6,221 bases of DNA from Nitrospirota bacterium (lineage in GTDB: Bacteria > Nitrospirota > Thermodesulfovibrionia > Thermodesulfovibrionales > SM23-35). This document shows positions 1 through 4,365 of this stretch, in pieces (position 1 is the stretch's first letter; each line of letters opens with the position of its first letter). Location: assembly GCA_016212245.1 (NCBI GenBank), contig JACRGU010000129.1, positions 1 through 6,221 of the forward strand. The letters run 5' to 3'. Made by a program: the position numbers and the translations under genes. Under the pieces are notes generated by a model. The model was not told where the DNA came from, ran no database searches, and saw only the letters and a program-made list of their open reading frames with translations.

Positions 1-471
1 GGAGATAAGATTAACATTTATAGCCAGCTTTTGATTGGCCATAGGGCAGGTTCACTCGGTGAGACATCAATAATAGCATTATTAATCGGTGCGGCATTCC
101 TCCTTTACAGAGGATATATAACATGGCATATACCTGTATCATTCTTAGGAACAGCTGCACTTATTGCATGGGTCTTCGGTGGCAAAGGCACAGGGCTATT
201 CACAGGTGACCCGATATTGCACTTACTTAGTGGTGGTCTTATACTCGGTGCATTCTTTATGGCAACAGACTATGTTACATGTCCTTCTGTAAGAAAAGGT
301 CAGATAATATTTGGCATTGGTTGTGGTGCCATCACAATGCTTATAAGGTTGAAGGGCGGCTATCCTGAGGGTGTTATGTTTGCGATACTCCTTATGAACT
401 GTTTTACACCATTGATAGACAGAAATGTAAAATCCAAGGTCTTTGGAACAGTAAAGGAGAAAAAGAAATGA
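1..471 (+). CDS. rnfD: RnfD, ion-translocating Rnf complex membrane flavoprotein subunit (3' part; start lies left of the window)
   Basis: The reading frame is open from base 1, giving 156 codons of C-terminal sequence. RnfD is an integral membrane subunit of the Rnf complex, which couples electron transfer between ferredoxin and NAD+ to Na+ or H+ transport. Visible family hallmarks are the SLGETS segment (fragment residues 18-23), ATDYVTCP (88-95), GGYPEGV (119-125) and LMNCFTPLIDR (131-141), separated by hydrophobic helices. The covalent-FMN threonine of the family (an SGAT-like site) normally lies upstream of the GETS segment and is therefore outside the window. A TTG at 31 is only an internal codon, because recognisable RnfD sequence is already present before it. 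The stop TGA overlaps the rnfG ATG (ATGA at 468-471), which suggests translational coupling. Identification is firm; nothing can be said about the missing half. Confidence 0.95.
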   Translation, partial: GDKINIYSQLLIGHRAGSLGETSIIALLIGAAFLLYRGYITWHIPVSFLGTAALIAWVFGGKGTGLFTGDPILHLLSGGLILGAFFMATDYVTCPSVRKGQIIFGIGCGAITMLIRLKGGYPEGVMFAILLMNCFTPLIDRNVKSKVFGTVKEKKK

Positions 472-1034
472 CAGCAAAAGACCTCATTAAGATAACATTA
501 ACCCTAGTGATAATATATATCATTGGAGGGGTAATACTTACCGGAGTCTATGCAAAGACATCACCCATAATGTTCATGGGGGATAAGAAAGACAAAGAGG
601 CAGCCCTCAAGAAGATGATGCCAGAGGCAGAGGTGATTGAGGAATTAGGGACATGGGAGTCGCATAAAAAGAAGGCAGGATATTATGTTGCGAAAAAGGG
701 TGATGAGGAGATAGGGTATGTAGTGGAATCGTATGGCAAGGGATATTCAAGTTATATCAAGGTACTGACCGCAGTTGATAAAAACTTCATAGTTCAAAAG
801 ATAGAGATCCTCAAGCATGGAGAGACACCCGGCTTGGGTGATGAGATATTAAAGGAGCCTTTCAAGAAACAATTCAAAGGGAAGACCCTTGAACATATTA
901 AATTGGTAAAGGTAGAGACAAAGGAGGACATCCAGGCAATCACTGGTGCGACCATTTCAAGCCGTGCAGTTACCGAGGACGCTGTAAAGAATGGGGTCAA
1001 ACTATTAATGGAAAGAGTCGGGGGTAAAGGATGA
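468..1034 (+). CDS. rnfG: RnfG, covalent-FMN subunit of the Rnf complex
   Basis: This 188-residue protein has one N-terminal membrane anchor (about residues 6-29) followed by an extracytoplasmic FMN-binding domain. The flavinylation motif TGATIS is at residues 159-164; by family knowledge FMN would be attached through a phosphoester bond to Thr162, by an ApbE-type transferase not encoded here. Other family signatures are HGETPGLGDEI (117-127) and GYSSYIKVL (92-100). RnfG passes electrons between the membrane subunits and the flavin of RnfD. The start ATG at 468 has a good ribosome site, AAGGAG at 454-459 with 8 bases spacing, and overlaps the rnfD stop. Its own stop overlaps the rnfE start (ATGA at 1031-1034). 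The length is close to that of typical RnfG, and no key residue is missing. Confidence 0.96.
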   Translation: MTAKDLIKITLTLVIIYIIGGVILTGVYAKTSPIMFMGDKKDKEAALKKMMPEAEVIEELGTWESHKKKAGYYVAKKGDEEIGYVVESYGKGYSSYIKVLTAVDKNFIVQKIEILKHGETPGLGDEILKEPFKKQFKGKTLEHIKLVKVETKEDIQAITGATISSRAVTEDAVKNGVKLLMERVGGKG

Positions 1035-1645
1035 AACAGGAACTCAGTAACTGGGAGATATTCAGGAATGGTATTTTTCAAGAGAACATAATATTCAAGC
1101 TGGCAATAAGTCTGTGCCCTTCTATAGCTGTTACCAATAATATAAAAAATGGCCTCCTGATGGGTATTGCTGTCTGGTTCGTCCATGTAATGGTCGAGGT
1201 AACAGTTTCTGTCTTTAAGAAATTTATCCATCCGAGGATAAGGATACCCATATTTATGTTAATCATCTCGGTCTGGGTTACTGTCATAAACTTAATTATG
1301 GCTGCATTTGTGAGGGATATATACGGAGAGATAGGTCTCTATCTACAGCTCATTGTTGCATTTGCATCCCTGCTTGCGAGGTCTGAGGCATTTGCAGCCA
1401 AAAACACGGTCATGCATTCCTTTATGGATGCAATGGGAATGGGTATTGGATTCATGATTGCCCTCGTTATCATAAGCTTTTTCAGGGAGCTTATTGGAGC
1501 AGGTGCAGTGTGGGGGCAGGCGATTGTAGAGACAAAACCTGTGTTGATATTTATACTGCCTGCTGGTGGATTCTTCACCGTGGGTATACTCATGGCGTTC
1601 TTTAACTGGATGGAACTGAGGGGAAAGGCTAAGCCACACCATTAA
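1031..1645 (+). CDS. rnfE: RnfE, Rnf membrane subunit lacking one expected cluster-binding cysteine
   Basis: The product is 204 residues and strongly hydrophobic, with about six membrane helices. RnfE and RnfA form a pseudosymmetric pair with inverted topology that in known Rnf and Nqr complexes binds one intramembrane [2Fe-2S] cluster through two cysteines from each subunit. The first conserved motif is present as SLCPSIAVTNN (residues 27-37, Cys29). RIPIF (71-75) and RSEAFAAKN (117-125) are also good RnfE signatures, as is FRELIGAG (151-158). The second cysteine, normally in LIVTNC-x-V-V-GR, is absent: residues 107-117 read LIVAFASLLAR, placing Ala112 (GCA, 1364-1366) where Cys is expected. 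Cys29 is the only cysteine in the protein. The frame is intact and flanking residues align without a gap, so this is a substitution, not a frameshift. The start ATG overlaps the rnfG stop. The function call is firm; how the cluster is held is unknown. Confidence 0.95.
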   Translation: MKQELSNWEIFRNGIFQENIIFKLAISLCPSIAVTNNIKNGLLMGIAVWFVHVMVEVTVSVFKKFIHPRIRIPIFMLIISVWVTVINLIMAAFVRDIYGEIGLYLQLIVAFASLLARSEAFAAKNTVMHSFMDAMGMGIGFMIALVIISFFRELIGAGAVWGQAIVETKPVLIFILPAGGFFTVGILMAFFNWMELRGKAKPHH

Positions 1646-1656
1646 GGAGGAAGGCT

Positions 1657-2244
1657 ATGGATTTTGGTAAGGTTCTTGAATTAATAATAGCAGCATCACT
1701 CGTAAACAACTTTGTCTTTACATGGTTTCTTGGACTCTGTATCTTCTTCGGTGTCTCTAAGAAGATGGAGACTGCTATTGGCATGAGTATAACATTCTGT
1801 TCTGTAATGGTCATAAGTGCAGCATTATGCTGGGTCGTCTACAGATACATAATGATTCCACTGGATATTACCTTCCTCAAGATTGTTATCTTTATCGGTA
1901 TCGTTGCTGCATTTGTCCAGTCTGCTGATACAATAATGAGAAAGGTCTCTCCAGGGCTTTACTATAAGCTTGGCATCTACCTTGCGCTTATTGCTACAAA
2001 CTGTATAATCCTTGCTGTGCCTCTCGCAAATGTGGCAGAAGGATATAATTTTATTGAGAGCCTTGCCTTTGGCATCGGTGCTGGATCCGGGTTTGCCCTC
2101 GCACTCATAATAATGGCAAGCATCCGTGAGAAACTGGAGCTCGCAAATGTGCCAAAGCCATTCCAAGGATTTCCAATAGCATTTATAACAGCAGGACTTA
2201 TAGGACTTGCATTTACAGGCTTTGCAGGGTTGATAACACATTAA
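1657..2244 (+). CDS. rnfA: RnfA, Rnf membrane subunit with both cluster cysteines
   Basis: This 195-residue integral membrane protein has about six helices and is homologous to RnfE and to NqrE. The first cluster motif is FLGLCIFFGVSKK (residues 24-36, Cys28) and the second is LIATNCIIL (111-119, Cys116), so both RnfA ligands for the intramembrane [2Fe-2S] cluster are present, unlike in the RnfE encoded next to it. Further signatures are SIREKLELANVP (155-166) and the C-terminal FITAGLIGLAF (176-186). The residue after Cys28 is Ile instead of the Pro usual in RnfA; from memory, Vibrio NqrE has Thr there, so the position is not invariant. Cys48 and Cys58 are additional, not obviously conserved. 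A very strong ribosome site, AAGGAGG at 1644-1650, starts inside the rnfE stop codon and leaves 6 bases to the ATG. It is cotranscribed with rnfE, judging by the 11-base gap. Confidence 0.96.
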   Translation: MDFGKVLELIIAASLVNNFVFTWFLGLCIFFGVSKKMETAIGMSITFCSVMVISAALCWVVYRYIMIPLDITFLKIVIFIGIVAAFVQSADTIMRKVSPGLYYKLGIYLALIATNCIILAVPLANVAEGYNFIESLAFGIGAGSGFALALIIMASIREKLELANVPKPFQGFPIAFITAGLIGLAFTGFAGLITH

Positions 2245-2249
2245 ATTAA

Positions 2250-2305
2250 GTGAATAGTGTCAGTGAACAGTGACGACTGAGACTGACACTGATAACTGAC
2301 ACTGA
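2250..2305 (+). repeat. Short direct and inverted ACTGACACTGA-type repeats in the rnfA-rnfB spacer
   Basis: The 75-base spacer between rnfA and rnfB is mostly made of related short repeats. The 11-mer ACTGACACTGA occurs exactly at 2282-2292 and again at 2295-2305 (13-base period), and a third time inside rnfB at 2370-2380. The opposite orientation is also present: AGTGTCAGT at 2256-2264 pairs perfectly with ACTGACACT at 2282-2290. Inside that stem, CAGT at 2268-2271 can pair with ACTG at 2276-2279, giving a two-part hairpin over 2256-2290. The right end lies two bases before the rnfB ribosome site. There is no T-run, so it does not look like an intrinsic terminator. Whether it is regulatory or only repeat drift is unknown. 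Confidence 0.75.
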
Positions 2306-2307
2306 AG

Positions 2308-2313
2308 AAGGAG
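2308..2313 (+). promoter_or_regulatory. Ribosome binding site of rnfB
   Basis: AAGGAG with 6 bases to the ATG at 2320 decides the start of rnfB. The next in-frame ATG at 2338 has no purine-rich site at a suitable distance. The site lies directly after the repeat-rich hairpin region and between the arms of the 16-base inverted repeat 2250-2265 / 2375-2390. Confidence 0.75.
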
Positions 2314-2319
2314 TAAGTA

Positions 2320-3480
2320 ATGATATTTACTGGTTCAATGTTAAAAAAGACAGGATTACTGACACTCACACTGACACTGACACTATTCACAATTACATAT
2401 GCTGGAATTAGTGCAGAGATAGAGGCGAGGGAATCTGTTGATCTAATTTCAGCCCTGAAATTCACTGTAGTATTCTTACTGGGCGTGAGTGCTATCTTTG
2501 GCCTTGGACTTGCCCTTACAGCAAAGAGATTTGCTGTTCAGATTGACCCGAGGGTAGAGCAGGTTAAAGACCTCCTTGCACACGCACACTGTGGTGCATG
2601 TGGCTATGCAGGCTGTGAACAGTATGCAGAGGCCGTAGTCAGTAAGCCAGAGGTTCCTCCAAATCTCTGCACACCTGGTGGCTCAAGGACTGCTGAGGCA
2701 GTTGCAGTGATCACAGGTAAGAAAGCAGAGGCAGTAGAGCCCAAATTTGCGAGGATTATGTGCCAGGGTAGCTTTAGCAAATCAGTCAGGAGATTTAAAT
2801 ACGAGGGTATTGTAGACTGCAGGGCAGCGGTTCTTGCAGGTGGTGGTGACAAATCTTGTATTTATGGTTGTCTTGGTTATGAAACATGTGAAAGGGTATG
2901 TCCCTTCGGAGCAATAACCATGAGCGAAGACTATCTACCCGTTATAGACATAACAAAATGCACAGCGTGCAGAAAGTGCGAACAGGCATGTCCTAAGAAG
3001 GTGATCGAGGTTCTTCCTGCATCAAAGGCTGTTCTTGTTGCATGCCATTCAAAGGATAAAGGTGCTGAGACAAAGAAGAATTGTCAGGTAGGCTGTATTG
3101 GCTGTGGTATCTGTGTGAAGGCATGTCCGTTTGATGCAGCTTCTGTAACCAATAACTTTGCAGCAGTGGGTGTTGATAGATGCAGGGTGTGCGGTCTCTG
3201 TACAACAAAGTGCCCGACAAAATCAGTTGTTGATTTCATACCAAAGAGACCAAAGGCATTTGTGCTTGACAACTGCATTGGATGCCTGATATGCGTGAAG
3301 GTATGCCCTGTGGATGCAGCCTCAGGCGAACACAAGAAGATGCACACAATTGATCAGGCTAAGTGTATTGGCTGTGGTATCTGCACAGCAAGGTGTCCTA
3401 CCCAGTCAATAGACGGCACATTCAATGCGGCTGAGGTCTTTGCTCTGGCTGCAGAAAAGAAGAAGGCTAAAGCCGCATAA
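2320..3480 (+). CDS. rnfB: RnfB, long multi-cluster ferredoxin subunit of the Rnf complex
   Basis: RnfB takes electrons from, or gives them to, ferredoxin on the cytoplasmic face of the Rnf complex. The 386-residue product is about twice the length of the gammaproteobacterial form. Order of parts: a signal-like N-terminus (7-28: Met-Leu-Lys-Lys, an LT repeat, Tyr-Ala); the usual RnfB membrane helix (about 46-66) followed by KRFAV; the RnfB-type [4Fe-4S] domain with Cys91, 94, 99 and 117; then six ferredoxin-type sets, Cys180/184/190/194, 214/217/220/224, 259/262/265/269, 288/291/294/298, 319/322/325/329 and 349/352/355/359. The last pair, with CPVDAASGEHKKMHTID, matches the short proteobacterial RnfB end; the four preceding sets resemble the segment found in long clostridial-type RnfB. 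This suggests a composite architecture with seven [4Fe-4S] clusters. Cys148, 167, 242 and 255 are unassigned. The alanine- and lysine-rich tail (371-386) is probably disordered or helical. Confidence 0.95.
   Translation: MIFTGSMLKKTGLLTLTLTLTLFTITYAGISAEIEARESVDLISALKFTVVFLLGVSAIFGLGLALTAKRFAVQIDPRVEQVKDLLAHAHCGACGYAGCEQYAEAVVSKPEVPPNLCTPGGSRTAEAVAVITGKKAEAVEPKFARIMCQGSFSKSVRRFKYEGIVDCRAAVLAGGGDKSCIYGCLGYETCERVCPFGAITMSEDYLPVIDITKCTACRKCEQACPKKVIEVLPASKAVLVACHSKDKGAETKKNCQVGCIGCGICVKACPFDAASVTNNFAAVGVDRCRVCGLCTTKCPTKSVVDFIPKRPKAFVLDNCIGCLICVKVCPVDAASGEHKKMHTIDQAKCIGCGICTARCPTQSIDGTFNAAEVFALAAEKKKAKAA
2359..2385 (+). repeat. In-frame CTGACA hexanucleotide tandem repeat in the 5' end of rnfB
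   Basis: About four and a half copies of a CTGACA unit run in register with the codons (CTG ACA, CTC ACA, CTG ACA, CTG ACA, CTA), encoding the alternating Leu-Thr stretch at RnfB residues 14-22. It is the same sequence family as the repeats upstream of the gene. Because the unit is six bases, gain or loss of a copy would keep the frame and change the hydrophobic core of the putative signal peptide by two residues. Confidence 0.8.
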
Positions 3481-3502
3481 TATCCAAATGTGATTTTAAT
3501 GT

Positions 3503-3520
3503 CTACCCAGTGTTAGGTAG
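3503..3520 (+). repeat. Small inverted repeat between rnfB and the carbonic anhydrase gene
   Basis: CTACC (3503-3507) and GGTAG (3516-3520) form a perfect 5-base stem with an 8-base loop in the 71-base spacer after rnfB. No T-run follows, so it is a poor candidate for an intrinsic terminator. It could be a weak hairpin or a binding site, or chance. No convincing promoter for the next gene is visible in this spacer. Confidence 0.3.
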
Positions 3521-3551
3521 TAATAGCATAATCGAAAGGATGAGAAAGTCC

Positions 3552-4262
3552 ATGAAACATCTTAGAATTCTTATGGCTTTATTCGTAATTGCAATCTTTG
3601 CAGGTTTTGTCTTTGCAGGGGGTGAGAAAGGCGAAGAGGCGCTACAGAAACTTATGGACGGTAACAAACGCTTTGTATCAGGCAATCTATCTCAGAAAGA
3701 CCTGAGCGATGCAAAGAGGAAGGAATTAGCTAAGGGACAGAAACCATTTGCTATTGTAGTGACCTGTTCTGACTCAAGGGTGTCTCCTGAACTGCTTTTT
3801 GACCAGGGTCTCGGTGAGATATTTGTCATCAGGGTTGCAGGTAATGTTATTGACCCTATAGCAATCGGAAGCATTGAGTATGCAGCAGAACACCTTCATG
3901 CTCCTCTGCTGATTGTTCTCGGGCATGAGAAATGTGGTGCTGTTGCTGCAACACTCGAGGCAAAAGGAAAACCTGAGGGGAATATCGGTGCAATAGTCAA
4001 AAAGATTACGCCTGCTGCTAAGAAGGCAAAAGAAAAGGGCGGAACAGAGGACGAAATCCTTCAGACAGCCATAAAAGAAAATGTAAAGAATACATGCCGA
4101 GAGATAGTGAAGAAGAGCAAGATTATATACCACCTTGTACACAATGGCGAGTTAAAGATTGTTGCAGGTGAATACAGTCTTACAACAGGCAATGTCGAGC
4201 TGATAGAGCTTCCACATCCACCTATCAGAAAGTCAGGGCGCGAAGCCCACGGGAAAACATAG
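3552..4262 (+). CDS. Exported beta-class carbonic anhydrase
   Basis: Beta-carbonic anhydrases are zinc enzymes that interconvert CO2 and bicarbonate. From the ATG at 3552 the product is 236 residues and begins with a Sec signal peptide: MKHLR, a hydrophobic core to about residue 20, and a likely cut after Val-Phe-Ala22. The mature enzyme would therefore work in the periplasm. Zinc ligands are Cys72, His125 and Cys128 (CSDSR at 72-76, HEKCGA at 125-130), with the catalytic Asp74-Arg76 pair; RVAGNVIDP (94-102) and GSIEYA (106-111) are further family motifs. The start is ambiguous: ATG at 3540 overlaps the best purine site (AAAGGA, 3535-3540), whereas ATG at 3552 has it 11 bases upstream and gives a compact signal peptide, so 3552 is preferred; GTG at 3510 is possible but poorly supported. 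The 71-base gap after rnfB leaves open whether it is cotranscribed with the Rnf operon. Confidence 0.92.
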   Translation: MKHLRILMALFVIAIFAGFVFAGGEKGEEALQKLMDGNKRFVSGNLSQKDLSDAKRKELAKGQKPFAIVVTCSDSRVSPELLFDQGLGEIFVIRVAGNVIDPIAIGSIEYAAEHLHAPLLIVLGHEKCGAVAATLEAKGKPEGNIGAIVKKITPAAKKAKEKGGTEDEILQTAIKENVKNTCREIVKKSKIIYHLVHNGELKIVAGEYSLTTGNVELIELPHPPIRKSGREAHGKT

Positions 4263-4265
4263 TCA

Positions 4266-4289
4266 TTAAGTGGCTAACCTGCCAATTAA
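4266..4289 (+). repeat. Imperfect palindrome just upstream of the kinase promoter
   Basis: TTAAGTGGC (4266-4274) and GCCAATTAA (4281-4289) are inverted copies that pair at 8 of 9 positions around a 6-base centre. The palindrome starts 3 bases after the carbonic anhydrase stop and ends 2 bases before a -35-like hexamer. No T-run follows. It could be a dimeric regulator's site or a simple 3'-end stem-loop for the upstream transcript; the position next to the promoter slightly favours the former. Confidence 0.45.
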
Positions 4290-4291
4290 AG

Positions 4292-4320
4292 TTGAAGAAG
4301 ACCTTATTCTCTGATATATT
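4292..4320 (+). promoter_or_regulatory. Candidate sigma70-type promoter for the GAF kinase gene
   Basis: TTGAAG (4292-4297) and TATATT (4315-4320) are separated by 17 bases, matching the consensus hexamers at 4 of 6 and 5 of 6 positions with ideal spacing. Transcription would start near 4327 and leave a leader of about 40 bases before the ATG at 4366. The surrounding 103-base intergenic stretch is AT-rich, so some chance matches are expected. Confidence 0.5.
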
Positions 4321-4365
4321 TACATAAAGACATTCCTGAAATTTTAAAAAGATTATAAAAATGCC

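Noticed and set aside
794..1231. Long minus-strand open frame opposite rnfG and rnfE.
   Set aside because: It lies entirely opposite genes with recognised protein motifs, spans two of them, and its translation shows no family features; the same holds for the other minus-strand frames.
1351..1380. A local double frameshift in rnfE hiding a normal Thr-Asn-Cys motif.
   Set aside because: The +1 frame reads LLHLHPCLR, which does not resemble the motif, and the residues on both sides align in the main frame without a gap.
3510..3551. GTG at 3510 or ATG at 3540 as the start of the carbonic anhydrase.
   Set aside because: The GTG has no ribosome site and would put a polar extension before the signal peptide; the purine site overlaps the ATG at 3540. 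ATG at 3552 fits best, although 3540 cannot be excluded.
4236..4248. GGGC-GCGAA-GCCC hairpin near the end of the carbonic anhydrase gene as a terminator.
   Set aside because: The stem has only 4 base pairs, lies within the coding region and is not followed by a T-run.
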